Positions 49,601 to 60,727 are shown, numbered from the stretch's first letter. The stretch: 64,000 nucleotides of DNA from Sweltsa coloradensis (GCA_024449915.1 JAMZAV010003132.1:85789-149788), one strand, 5' to 3'. The notes: generated from the letters alone by a model not told the origin. Translations and numbers: made by a program.

Positions 49601-50388
49601 GTTGTGAAAGAGGGGGCCTCTTTAACTTTGACAAGGGGGTGCCTCTGTTTGGAAGTATGTATCTTTAATGTCTAGCGTACTGTAATAGTTTCCGTGTACA
49701 TGTACGAAGCATGTGATTTTGTGAAACATGTTTCAGAGAAGCATTGCCCGCATTCATCACTGCATTGTAAGCGAACCTTCTTACCGAATGCCAAAGACTG
49801 GGTCGGTTATTGATATCTTTAATCCTTAACAATACTTTCTAGCTTCGCTAAAAGCTTCTAGAAGCTTCTAGCTTTCCTGTAGTAGACCGCTCTTACAGTC
49901 GTCATTATTATTCCTTTGAGTTTGTAATGTGAAGTTAGAGGCTCTACGCCCCACCTCCGAAAATACGCTAGTCCGCTGGTTCATTTATTGCAACGCATGG
50001 AGTGAAGCTCCGATCATACTGCGCTGATCTGCGCTTGTGTGATTTAGTGTCTTGTGATGAATATACTGTACTACCTGATTGGCGTATTTTTGGGTGTACG
50101 TCGCGGTAGACAAGCGAGAGCTCCTATTGGCGCTAAAACTCTAACCTATCCGCAACATACCTAGTTAACCTGAAGAGGGGCATACTTTGCACGCTATAAC
50201 AGGTTTCCCTAGGAAAACATTAAATTACCCACTCAGTATAGACTCTAATGTTATTATGGAAAACAACGATCCTTATTAATTGTTCGTGTTCCCTTACCAG
50301 ACCGCTCTTCAAACGATGCTCAGTATCTATAGTTATTGTTGATCTAGGAAGCCACGTTTAACCTGACCGTGTTTCTTGTCTGTCGCAG

Positions 50389-50636
50389 ACCGGGATCTCT
50401 GGATTCCGCTGTTGGGGCTGAAGCAAGAGAAGACAGCAGTGTCTGGGAACCAGTGTAGTGTATGCCTCCGTAGCTACAAGCAGAAGCAGCACCTGTCACG
50501 GCATAAGAAATACGAGTGTGGGAAAGAGCGACACTTCAAGTGCCCTCACTGTCCCTATCAAGCAAAGCAGAAAATACATCTTAAATCCCATATCAACAAC
50601 AAGCACAATAATAATTATTCATTGCTCATAATTTAG
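50389..50636 (+). CDS. lola: lola alternative 3' exon 9, two zinc fingers
   Basis: The pyrimidine-rich acceptor gtttcttgtctgtcgcag ends at 50388, phase-1 entry, with 82 residues to a stop at 50634-50636. A C2HC finger (CSVC ... H-x4-C, K-Y-E-C-G-K) is followed by E-R-H-F-K-C and a C2H2 finger (CPHCPYQAKQK ... H-x4-H), then an N-rich tail. The S-Y-K-Q-K in finger 1 and Y-Q-A-K-Q-K in finger 2 are typical of lola. An AATAAA lies at 50878. No lesions were seen. Confidence 0.9.
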
Positions 50637-50877
50637 GTTCTCATTTAATTTTAGATGCTAGTTCACCAAATGCAACATTGTTTATACATTTATAATAATT
50701 ATTGGTTAATCTTAAAATTGTAAATGCAAATTTTGGCTTTTACTATTGTGTTGTTATGTATTCGTATTAGGGTCTGTTGTATCGTTTTAAATGTTCACAT
50801 TTCTATTTTTACAGTTTATTTTAATTTTTAAATATATTCAATAACTTTTTTTTGTATCAACATCTTACCTGTTCTAT

Positions 50878-50883
50878 AATAAA
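50878..50883 (+). terminator. Candidate poly(A) signal for exon 9
   Basis: AATAAA about 240 bases after the stop. Confidence 0.45.
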
Positions 50884-51751
50884 GCACTTTTGTATTTATC
50901 ATTTGCAGTTTTTCTTACAAGCGTTAGAAATTTACATTCGTGTTGGCCTACTTCAAGTTTATTTACACTACGTTATTCAAAATGGCAATGCATACTATAA
51001 CGTGGGTACAAACATAATGTTGGCCTTTTATCTATTCCAATTTAATTTCAGCTATCTATTCCATTCCATATATTTCTGAAATTGAATGTAACTATGTCTT
51101 GAGGCAACATCATATTTTGCTGCTGAGACAAGTTGAAGGTTCATTATTATTAGTTATGAAAACTCTCAATTGAATCTAAATAGGTGTTCCCATTCAGTAA
51201 CTACTTCTAAGAACAGTGAGGAATTAATTTATGCTGATTTTGATTTCTCGAACTTACATCAAGTAACAACCTTTGAATTAAGAAACATAATATACACTGT
51301 AAAACTTACGTTTTTTCTTCCTACGACTTCTTTTAGCCATGTGACCTCATGGGTCACAATTTTCTGTTTTCCTACTACGAGCCTAACCTCTTAATATGGA
51401 ATCTGATTTTTATAGAAAAACTTGATTGTTTTTGGCTTTGGCTTTTTGGACTTTGTCAAGAAGTGTCAATCGTGTCATGATAGTCAATTGGTGTTTGAAC
51501 GTTTTCTTTGCGTAAAAGCGTATGCGTTTTGTAGATTAAATGATAGTACACAATTATATATATTATTAGTTTAAGGAAAAATAAGGGAATATTCCACCAA
51601 GGTGAGGTGCGCCTCATCCCTACAAAAAGTTTGAATTTTAAGTTGTTTAATCATAATTTGCTAGATAGGCCAAGGCCATCTTAGGTTGTTTGTATTTGAA
51701 GGTTTGTTCATGGTCATAGGTGCCGAGTCAATGAGTGGGTTTCCACTCTGC

Positions 51752-51803
51752 CCTAGGCCGAGGCCGTCGCTAACTCACTTCGTAGCGACGGCCTCGCTTA
51801 GGC
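51752..51803. repeat. GC-rich hairpin
   Basis: cgaggccgtcgct and agcgacggcctcg pair over 13 bases around a 12-base loop, extended by cctaggc / gcttagg-like ends. It borders the LINE remnant and may mark an element end. Confidence 0.8.
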
Positions 51804-51819
51804 TTGCATAAAATAATCT

Positions 51820-52020
51820 TGTGAATGACTGATCGAAAAGATGGAACTTGTAGGTCATTGTAAATATCAGCATTACGAATGTACCGGGGATTTGGGTGCT
51901 ATTCCTAGAGCTATATTTTGAATCCATTGTAGGGTATCAAGATGTGTCTTTGCAGCAGTTGTCCATGCAGGTGCTGCATAAGTGACAATCGGCCTGATCA
52001 GTGATAATATGTATAACGGC
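51820..52020 (-). pseudogene. Jockey-like LINE reverse transcriptase tail, truncated
   Basis: On the minus strand, from about 52005 down, the frame reads L-I-R-P-I-V-T-Y-A-A-P-A-W, then T-H-L-D-T-L-Q ... Q-N-I-A-L. This is the conserved segment after the reverse transcriptase palm of Jockey-type non-LTR elements. After a one-base shift comes Y-I-R-N-A-D-I-Y-N-D-L-Q-V-P, the expected next motif. The catalytic palm is absent. A short dead copy. Confidence 0.72.
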
Positions 52021-52371
52021 ACTGAGTTTGATACGTTCTTTCAGAATGGTAAGTTTAAAATACAACAAACAAACGAACAGTATAAGAGTAAAACAGGCAA
52101 TGGAAGATCCGCACAACTTTCTGCAAACTCACATTGGATTCTTGTTAATGATGATTGGTAATATTTCGCAATGCCAAACGAACTAAAGTTTGCACTCGAA
52201 CGGCACGTGAGAAATTGTGGCCACTGAACATCTTCTCACAGAACATCGTCTGTAGATCTGACTCAAAAATTCTTTTACGCCACTTCCAGCCATTGTAAAC
52301 CCAGTAAAATCTTTCCAGACTGAAATAAATAATCGGTATCATCACTAATTGACGAACATGTGTATCGTGCT

Positions 52372-52788
52372 TCATGTAAAGTCATTCATCAAAGTCACAA
52401 AACAAGCCATTGGGATAAGCTTGTTTACATTAATTATCGTTAGCAGTGCATAAACTGGAATAAATTGAGTCAAGATGATTGAGAGGTGATTAGTGAAAGA
52501 AAGGTAATGGATGATAGGTTTATTAAAACACAATTCCTTCGTTAACATTTTCATGAAATCATTACATCTTCGAATTTCAGCGTAATTTCCAGCTTTTGCA
52601 TACATCGACAAAATATCATGAGTGAGTGGCCATGTGGAGGCCATGGGTTGAGTTGTGACTCCGTTTTCAATCGTTCTTTCACTGGAATTACTATAGATGT
52701 GGCCTGTGGAGGCTTCTATGCTTTTTTGTATAATTTTTCTTAAAACTCGAGGTGCACCTTCTTGTGTCAGAGTCGCTCTTTCTTCCAA
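52372..52788 (-). CDS. Unidentified 138-codon ORF
   Basis: Longest unexplained frame in its area, minus strand. The first half is polar; the second half is hydrophobic, with a possible membrane segment (I-L-T-Q-F-I-P-V-Y-A-L-L). A second frame (52145-52375) begins at the stop after a shift, so the two could be one broken gene. I do not recognise a family, and it could be part of a degraded mobile element next to the LINE remnant. Confidence 0.2.
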   Translation of the reverse strand: MEERATLTQEGAPRVLRKIIQKSIEASTGHIYSNSSERTIENGVTTQPMASTWPLTHDILSMYAKAGNYAEIRRCNDFMKMLTKELCFNKPIIHYLSFTNHLSIILTQFIPVYALLTIINVNKLIPMACFVTLMNDFT

Positions 52789-52828
52789 AACCAGTCTCTT
52801 CCGTCACCTCGCCTCCACCAGCCTCAGG

Positions 52829-52866
52829 TATATATAACCGGGCGGGTGGTGGGTGAGGCAACAGTC
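52829..52866 (+). promoter_or_regulatory. TATA/initiator-like core promoter 1
   Basis: TATATATAA at 52829, then ACAGTC with its A at 52863, about 32-34 bases downstream, in a GC-rich island. The spacing fits an arthropod TATA-Inr promoter. Transcription is not shown. Confidence 0.35.
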
Positions 52867-53090
52867 TGGTACTTGTCGGAGGGGATAACGCAGCAACCCC
52901 TTCTGCTGCTCAGACACAACGTCGCTTCCAATGCAACACACAGTAGACAATATTGTTAGTCTCTGAACACCCTCACACGCACCGTTCCCCGTCTGCGCCC
53001 GGGGTAGAATTTGGCCCAGAACATGGCTCATGCGCAGGCGAGGAAAATGAAAAATTCCATCTCACAAACATCAGCTAGTATGTAAAGACG

Positions 53091-53129
53091 TATATAACTC
53101 CCCAAAACTAGAGGCGAGCTCTGGCAGTC
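53091..53129 (+). promoter_or_regulatory. TATA/initiator-like core promoter 2
   Basis: TATATAA at 53091 and GCAGTC with its A at 53126, about 33-35 bases downstream. It lies 262 bases after a similar pair and in the same GC-rich stretch. Confidence 0.35.
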
Positions 53130-53300
53130 TTCGACGGGGAACCTCTCGACGGCTTCACCGGCGACAACAACAAAGTCAACACGAACGATGACAAAGACGT
53201 TGACGACCACGACGTGAGAACCCCCCCTTGCTCCCCACAGCTGTCGGATGGTTCTGACCAGCATGGAGCTTTCCTCCCCTTATTCCCTACGCTAGAGTGA
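53128..53300 (+). CDS. Possible acidic coding exon, uncertain
   Basis: After ctctggcag, a frame in phase 1 stays open for 56 codons before a stop and is rich in Asp and Asn (D-K-D-V-D-D-H-D), ending G-A-F-L-P-L-F-P. It matches the entry phase of the lola exons, but the acceptor has a poor pyrimidine tract and no domain is visible. It may be promoter-region sequence that is open because it is GC-rich. Confidence 0.2.
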
Positions 53301-54907
53301 CGCATTACTACATAACGGTTGACGCGCCCTTAATGCAAATAAACTAAAACACGCATCGTGTGCGAACTGACACGCGTGGTTGGGGCTTGGAAGCCACCTC
53401 ACAACTGTGTATCGTGGTGTGGTGGCATGTAACCCCCCCCCCCTTGCCTAGACGACTGGTCAGTCCATCAAGGCTAGGCACAGGGGGTGTGAATGGCAAA
53501 TGGATCTGCGTACATCAGTGTATTTCATTGCAAATTGCTTTCTATGGGTTATTGATAGATTTCTGAAACTATCTGAAAAGAGGTTTTACATACCCTGGAT
53601 TTTGAGGAGGAAGGAGTGAACTGGCTATAAAATCGGTTGTTACCTTTGCCGTATGAAATAACATTTCTAACATATTTTGTTTGAAACATTTCTTTCTTAT
53701 TTCCACCATTTACGAGATAAACCCGAACAAATAATTATCGAGGTCATTTCAAGGTCATATTATACAGTAGCTCACACGATACATGTGGGGACATTTAGTA
53801 TGTTATGATACATGTTCAACTCTGCATCTTGACAAAAATCCAGCAATCTTTAATTTTTTCCCGCTATTTCCCAAAATTAAATTCCATAATTCCTGGCAAT
53901 TGTTCAAAATTTGTCACTTAAATGCGAGATTGTGTACATCATATACCTGAAGTAAATGAAGGAGTCTTGTTGTATCTACGAGACCCAGCCCTTGATTCAC
54001 ATCTGTCCGAGTGTGTACACTTATAATAATAAGGATCTTACCTGTACCGATCAGTCTGAATGGCCCATGGCATGGCGAGGATCTGCATGCATTGGCCTGG
54101 CTGAAGCTCAACGCCCCCACCTAGAAACTCGTTCACTCGTTCACTCTTCACAAGATACGATACTACCTCGAAAGTTACCGTGTGGCAAGTATTGGCAATA
54201 ATTCGTTCCTCATGACTGTATTATATTCAATTTCTCGTTCTGCCCGTTCCATTCTTTATAAGTTCCTTCAAGTCTTTGACAAGGAGATCGTTCTCGTATA
54301 ATCTGTGGCCACCCTCTCATTCTTTGATTGCATTTCTCAAAAGCATCCGATTTACGAGTTAATGTTATGCATCTCTTTCTGTTTGTGTGTCCTTATGTTT
54401 GTATGTGTGTCGGTCTATCTGTCCAAAGGTATTAATATTTATGTGCGCGAATTACCCCTAACGATATAAACTGATCAAGACTTCCGTTTAACAAACGATT
54501 TTTTAATGAGATTGCTCTTCAACAAAGATGATGCGGATCGTTTAGATAGGGGAGATGGGGTTAGCTACACCCCAAGAGGCGGATTTTTATCAACATGACA
54601 CCTCTAACTACATTTTTAGGTATATATCTTGGACAATCTGGTCTGGAGTTTCGCTCTATATCTATCGTATCTATCTTCTTCTCATCGGAACGCTTTGTCC
54701 GTAAGTTGCATTGTAAATACCGGCCTCTGATGGCCACAAATTACGGTTTGATGGGTTTTGCCCGATGGGTGAGAACGCGAAGTCGTGATTTTTCCAGACT
54801 GTATGATTGGAAATGGGGGGTTTTAATTTGGGCAATAGCGGATCATCCGCTCTAGGTACTCCCGTTCCGTCTTTGATGATCATTTGAAATGTTCCGTGTT
54901 CTTTCAG

Positions 54908-55124
54908 TTGATATCTTTCTGGTGCAATGCTCAAGCTCATGAACAGCCGATATCGGCGAGGTACCAATGCAACACTTGTGGGAGGAGCTACAAACACAAA
55001 CACCACTGGGCAAGTCACGTCAAGAACGAGTGCACCCAAAACCCCCCAGTTCCAGTGTCCAAGTTGTGTTTACCGCGCCGTGCGCAAGTCACACCTGCAA
55101 CGCCATGTCTTGCTGTGCCATTAG
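54908..55124 (+). pseudogene. lola: lola-type 3' exon 10 with frame lesions
   Basis: The good acceptor gtgttctttcag ends at 54907. In the expected phase 1 a stop appears after ten codons. The C2HC finger (CNTC ... H-x4-C, K-N-E-C) is in another frame, reachable only through a weak tcaag acceptor at 54935. The C2H2 finger (CPSC-V-Y-R-A ... H-x4-H, stop at 55122-55124) is in a third frame, one base off, at a run of C's after the linker. Both fingers keep every metal ligand, so damage is recent or is sequencing error in the C-run. A 48-bp duplication follows. If the indels are artefacts, this is an eighth working exon. Confidence 0.72.
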
Positions 55125-55174
55125 ACCGTGCGCAAGTCACACCTGCAACGCCATGTCTTGCTGTGCCATTAGAG
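55079..55174 (+). repeat. 48-bp tandem duplication of exon 10 end
   Basis: Two copies of gtgcgcaagtcacacctgca and its continuation, 48 bases apart. The second starts just after the stop codon. Confidence 0.95.
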
Positions 55175-55240
55175 TATTACTTTGAGAAACTCTTCGTTTC
55201 TCATTTCATTTTAATCTGTTCTCACATATTTGTAACAATG

Positions 55241-55246
55241 AATAAA
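55241..55246 (+). terminator. Candidate poly(A) signal for exon 10
   Basis: AATAAA about 117 bases past the stop. Confidence 0.4.
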
Positions 55247-55689
55247 TTAGTTTTAATCTTTTAATGTTCGTGTATCTTCAAGTAAAAAGATGTGACCGCC
55301 TCTTGCGCCTATTGTGGTCAAGATATTAACGCTGGATCGTCATATTATGTGGTGATATGTAATTTGGAAAAGACGGGTAGTTTGGCCAACTGTCTGGGCA
55401 TTCAGTATTCTAAAAAGCTTTCAAACAATATACAATGAAGAGATACATAATTTTTCTTAGTAAATTAGAAGTTTTGTTTTGTTTTGTTTTTTTTTTTTTT
55501 TTTTGTTTTGTTTTTTGTTTTTTTTCTTTTTTTTTCCTGTCTTTTCATTCTCCACCCTTTTTATATTTGATTCTTTCATTAAATGCATATAATATCATTC
55601 AATTTGTTACCAAAATTCTTGTGTTAAATGCATTGTTGTTGTAATGCTACTATTTCAAATATTTACGAAAATGTAATTTATTGTTGGGT

Positions 55690-55800
55690 TTCTGCATCTA
55701 TGTAATTAGATTTATTTAGTTGTCCTCCTTTGTAAATCAGTTTTTATAACTGAATAGGATAGACGTTAAATAAATAAATAAATAAATAAAATAAATAAAG
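55690..55800 (+). repeat. Retroelement-like 3' tail with (AAATA)n
   Basis: A tttgtaaatcagtttttata block followed by TAAATAAATAA repeats; the block recurs inverted at about 31230-31275. Consistent with the tail of a short retroposon. Confidence 0.5.
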
Positions 55801-56872
55801 TGGTCGACAGGCTGTGACATGTAAATTATGTATTATAATGAAGTACACTGAAGTGATAAAAATTGTTCATTATGAATTGTATATTAATTAAATGAAGGGG
55901 AATTACTATTAATTAAGTCGTAATGATTCAATATCCTACCCTGAATGAAGTTTATATGCACATTTTATTTTTTAAACATATATTTAGTGTTGTGGGTATA
56001 CCTCAACCAAACCATAATTTAGTGGGCTAACAAGCAAAACTCACAAACTCCATTTTTTAAGTTCTGGGATAAATGAGTTTGAAGTTTGTAGGTTCAGTAT
56101 AAAATCAGGGATTCAACGAAGAAACATGTAATTTATGATTCAAAATAATTGTGTTGTTCCATAATTAAATACAATTCAAAAACATAAAATTATTTTAAAA
56201 CAACGCCGATAATGAAGGAAATAGCACATCATCAATTTTTGTATTTAATTTTTGTAAAGTAAAAATTCACATGCGTAAATCTGAACATGTACAAGATTTA
56301 AATGATGAATTAACAAGAAACATTCCAATTAACATTTGCTTATGGTTCCTAGCTAGCACCAACTTACATGCCTAATGGAGTTAGTTACTTTTTGATCTCA
56401 GACTATCATGGTTGCGGAGGCCTATGTTATTCCTATGTTAAAAAGACATTAAGTGCACGTATACACTTTTTTGCAGAAATAATTACTGACCAGGCGACAG
56501 GCGTTAGGGAAAATCACGACCTCTTGTTGCTCAAAATCCTTTTAAAAAAAATAGTCCCTTAGGAGTTAGTGAGTTTAAGCATCAGAAAGAACGATGTTTT
56601 TAAATAAAATTGATACATACTGTTATTTTTTTCGTTCATTTTGGAGTTAGTGAGTTTTTCTTGTCAGCCCACGATTTATTTGTTTACAATTTTTTTTAAT
56701 CACCCTTGAATACTAGCATATGACACCATGATTTGTCCCACACTCAGGCCTAGCATTGTCTCCGTGTAGAGGTAGACTCTGGTTAATTTGCTATGCTCTC
56801 GAAACCCATAAAATTATTCGCGTTGTTGCGAAAAATATAAATCTGTAGATTTGTTTGGCTCTGTTATAATTA

Positions 56873-57661
56873 CTAGGAAGCTTCGCAAACGCTTTTTCAG
56901 GCGCGTTGTTGGATGAGCGAAGTTGGTGCATTGAGCTGTCATGTGTTCATGAGTAATAATTTTTTTCGATTGCGCTCAAATTTCACAAGAATATGTTAAT
57001 TCATAAAATTAAGGTTCTGTGAAAAAATCATTACAATCGGATAGTATGTAGGTGTTATAGGTCGAAGAATTTTTTTTAATCGAAAAAATCGGAAAATTGC
57101 GATTTTTATGAGAAATAATTTTTTGATTGCGTTCAAATTTCCCATGAATATATGAAATTATAAAATGAAGGTTCTCTGAAAAAATCATTACAATCGGATA
57201 AAGCATGTAGGTGTTTTAAGTCAAAGAAATGTTTTTTAAATCGAAAAATCGAAAAATTGCGATTTTCAAGAACAATAATTTTTCGATTACGCTCAAATTT
57301 CATACAAATATATTAATCCATAAAATAAGTTTTTGTGCAAAAATCATCACAATCGGATAAAGCATATAGGTGTTATAAGTCGAAGAAATTTCGAAACAAA
57401 ATCGAAAAAAATCGTAAAATTGCGATTTTCATGAGAAATAATTTTTCGATAGCGCTAAAAAACGTGGCAGTTCTAAGTTCAGAGATTTCGAAGGTCTCCA
57501 GAAAATTGCATCGCAATTGGAGTATTGGTTTAGCCGGAATCGTGTTTACAAACACACAAAAATACAAACAAGAAAAAAAAGAAAAAAAAGAAAAACATTC
57601 CAAATTTTTTTCTCCAGTGTAGTGAAATGGAATCTTCGCTACGCTCGTTACGCTCATCCAA
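56873..57661 (-). mobile_element. Dispersed repeat ending in CCTAG (Helitron-like), copy 4
   Basis: Longest copy. Minus orientation: TTGGATGAGCG at 57661, ending AAGCTTCCTAG at 56873, followed by T. It contains four tandem AT-rich subrepeats of about 140 bp with an aatcggataaagcat core. Confidence 0.62.
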
Positions 57662-57779
57662 TTATATGATTTCTAGACCCATTGTTTTTCTGTGATAATG
57701 ACACCTAAGACTTAAATATTACTCTATGCGAGGCATTTATGTTAGAGGGACCACCCCCATTATTTGGTTTTCCTTGAGG

Positions 57780-59050
57780 ACATACCGTCCGTCCCCCAAT
57801 TTACTCCATTTTGGTCAACTTCGGGAATTTATTCCAAGTGTATATTTTTTTTAACTTAAATTTGCTTACTGGATATCAACGTTTAAATCAATGTGAACGC
57901 ATAGGTTAATTTTTTTTTTTCGTTTAGATAAACGGTTTGGTGAGAATTTCCAGAATTGACGACTAGAATTTTACCCGCCTCCTGACGTCACGAGGCAACA
58001 TGGCGGAATGAGTTGGGATAAATCCTCATTTCCCAAGTTTACGTCTGTTGAACGGCGCAGCACTAATCACGCTCTAACTCTTATTCTATTCATTATTTGG
58101 ACAAAACTTAAGAGGAATATTATTTAGCAAACATATCATTGCTTATAATAGCGATTTTGCGAATTTTTTGACACAGCCGTTAACTTGTTATTACAATGTA
58201 CGCATCATACATAAAAAATAATCAAAACGACTTTAAACTTTCTCAACTTCAATTGACAAAAAACTACTGAGCGGATTTTGACAAGACCTCCTTCAAAAAA
58301 TGCATCTGGCTGTTTAGACAAGAAATAAATCAACTTTATAGATAGAAAGTGCACTGAACGAAATTTCATAGCATAGGTTTATATGCAGAGTATGAGTTTT
58401 TATGACAAATACGCACTTTTGACGTGCGGATGAGCCGTGAAAAACTGCACGCTGCATATTAACCCATGCTGTAAATTTTCGTTCAGTGCACTTTGTGTCT
58501 AGAAAGTAAATTTATTTCTTGTCTAAACAGTCTGATGAATTTTTTGAAAGAGGTCTTGTCGAAATCCGATAAGTAGTTTTTTGTCAATTGAAGTTTAGAA
58601 AGTTTATAGTAGTTTTGATTTTTTTATGTATGATGCGTACATTGTAATAACAAGTTAACGGCTCTGTCAAAAAATTCGTAATAATCACTATTATAAGCAA
58701 TGATATGTTTGCTAAATAATATTCCAAATAGTGAATAGAATAAGAGTTAGAGCGTGATAAGTGCTGCGCCGTTCAACAGACGTAAACTTGGGAAATGAGA
58801 ATCTATCCCAATTCTCGGCACTTGCACTATCGATCGTTTTAAGCTCCGCCCATCACCAGTGGTCCATTGGAATCCATGATTTGGATTTCCCATTTTTTTC
58901 ACGTTTGGACTTCTCGTCTTGCAATGGATCTTTAAGGCTTAATTTTTGCAATTAATTTCAGATATCAATATAAAAGTACTTTATTAACACCCATGCAAAA
59001 TTTGGTAATGATATTACCAACCGTTCAGCAGAGTGAGCGCATTTGAGTTG
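57780..59050 (+). repeat. Dispersed repeat interrupted by a 0.9-kb insertion
   Basis: The flanking parts (57780-57958 and 58865-59050) match 49200-49600 continuously. The break falls after gagaatttccagaattga and resumes at ttggaatccatg. Confidence 0.75.
58013..58811. mobile_element. Foldback palindrome, arms about 385 bp
   Basis: Arms 58013-58395 and 58420-58811 are near-complete inverses around a short loop, with ends ttgggata / tatcccaa. It sits within the sequence inserted into the repeat at 57780. No coding frame is credible. Confidence 0.88.
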
Positions 59051-59500
59051 GGCCTAGCTCAGCGTCCCCTAGATGTTAGTGACGTCACTCACTGGACTGA
59101 CCGGCGGCGTTATTTGAGACGAAAAACAGTCAAACGAGTACCCGACGACTCATTTCTTTACTCGGGATATTATAAACGGGCGTGTACCCGTTCACAACCC
59201 AAATCGCACTGCAACGCAATGTCGTGAATCCACCTTAAGGCATCATCAAATCCTTTTTATTTGTTTTTGTGTTAATTTCGGGCATGTCAACTATAGTAGA
59301 TGTATCAAAACTATGCAAATTTCATATTTTTGTTTATTAGTTGAAATCTAAAAACATTGGTTTATTGTGCAATTTCATTTATGACATGAAACATGAACAT
59401 TTGCAAAATTTGAGAATTGTGTTTTATTGTTCGATGAAAACTTTATGTGTTATAAACTATTTGCCACATCAAATTATTCGAGATTCGTATAGACCTATTA

Positions 59501-60139
59501 TTGGATGAGCGTAGCGAGCGTAGCGAGCGAAGCGAAGATTCCATTTCACTACACTGGAAAAAAAAATCCGGAATGTTTTTTTTTTTCTTTCTTTCTTTTT
59601 TTTGTATTTTTGTGTGTCTGTGAACACGATTCCGGCTAAACCAATATTCCAATTGCGATGAAATTTTATGGAGGTCTATGAAATCTCTGAACGAAGAACT
59701 GCACGGGGGGAAATATCGATCGAAAAATTATTTCTCATGAAAATCGCAATTTTACGATTTTTTTCGATTTTTAAAAAAATTCCTCGACTTATAACATCTA
59801 CATGCTTTATCCGATTGTAATGATTTTTTCACAGAACCTTAATTTTATGAATTAATATATTCCTGTGAAATTTGAGCGCAATCGAAAAATTATTTCTCAT
59901 GAAAATCGCAATTTTACGATTTTTTTCAATTTTTAACATTTCTTCGACGAATAAAACCCACATGCTTAATCCGATTGTAATGATTTTTTCACAAAACTTA
60001 ATTTTATGAATTAATATATTCGCGTGAAATTTGAGCGTAATCGAAAAATTATCTATTAAAAAATTCGCAATTTTACGCTTTTTTCGTTAAAAAAATTACG
60101 CTCATCCATCAACGCGGGCGGACTTAAGCGTTTTCCTAG
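59501..60139 (+). mobile_element. Dispersed repeat ending in CCTAG (Helitron-like), copy 5
   Basis: Plus orientation: TTGGATGAGCG plus the AGCGAGCGAAGCGAAG stretch, three subrepeats, ending GCGTTTTCCTAG then T. Confidence 0.62.
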
Positions 60140-60250
60140 TATATTAAAACTTGCTTTGCTTAAATATAAATATTCCATTTGACTTGAAAATCACTGCCTA
60201 TACCCGGTACTTGCACAAGACAACTAACAGGTGAATTTGTTTGTTGCTAG

Positions 60251-60474
60251 TTAATGATTTGGCAAGAATGGTTGTTGAACTGCAAGCTCAGCTAAAGACT
60301 GTAGTTCGAGAAGTAACCTTGACGAGGATGTCGGTGGAGAACGGGCGAGGCGATCTTGAGAGGCCAACTCATTTCGAGGAAGACGCTACGCTACTACAGC
60401 TTCCAGTGACCACTCAGCTCGAGCTAGCGTCACTGAACACAAAGTTGAAATCACCGACGCACAAACAGGCTTTG
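60251..60474 (+). CDS. DUF4806-type gene, exon A
   Basis: The acceptor tttgtttgttgctag ends at 60250 and the frame enters in phase 1. It is open for 75 residues to a donor at 60474/60475 (ctttg|gtgagt, phase 0). The start is a leucine/valine-rich, probably coiled-coil segment (A-R-M-V-V-E-L-Q-A-Q-L). Then comes L-Q-L-P-V-T-T-Q-L-E-L-A-S-L-N, the leucine-proline lead-in that precedes the DUF4806 domain in many insect proteins. Upstream exons are not visible. The entry phase equals that of the lola finger exons, so this may be an alternative lola 3' end; an internal ATG at 60269 offers another start. Function of DUF4806 is unknown. Confidence 0.68.
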
Positions 60475-60567
60475 GTGAGTTCTAAAGATCTTGACCTTTT
60501 ATATATTTTGTAAAATTGTGCATTTACTCATGTGTCACTCTTAAAATTATTCTCTGTTGTGTTCTAG

Positions 60568-60727
60568 CTTATTCATATAATGAGTATCGGAGGTAACAAC
60601 TATGGTGATGCTGTGCGTCGGGCTCTGTCGTCTCTCTTAACCGATCAGTTGGCCCGAGAACTTTCCTGGAAAGGAATAACTGGGAAGCTACCCATCAAAG
60701 AGATGGAGTTTGTGAAGCTCCTGATCA
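60568..60727 (+). CDS. DUF4806-type gene, exon B (domain core)
   Basis: The acceptor ctgttgtgttctag ends at 60567, phase 0. The donor is at 60727/60728 (gatca|gtaagt), phase 1. It encodes 53 residues. I-G-G leads to D-A-V-R-R-A-L-S-S-L-L-T, then L-A-R-E-L-S-W-K-G-I-T-G-K and F-V-K-L-L-I. The I-G-G, the L-T-x-x-L-A stretch and the W-x-G with a following Lys are the conserved features of DUF4806 as I know the family. Phases match exon A on one side and exon D on the other. Confidence 0.75.

Noticed and set aside
53956..54201. 81-codon + frame
   Set aside because: Part of it resembles repeat sequence near 47240 and no domain is visible.
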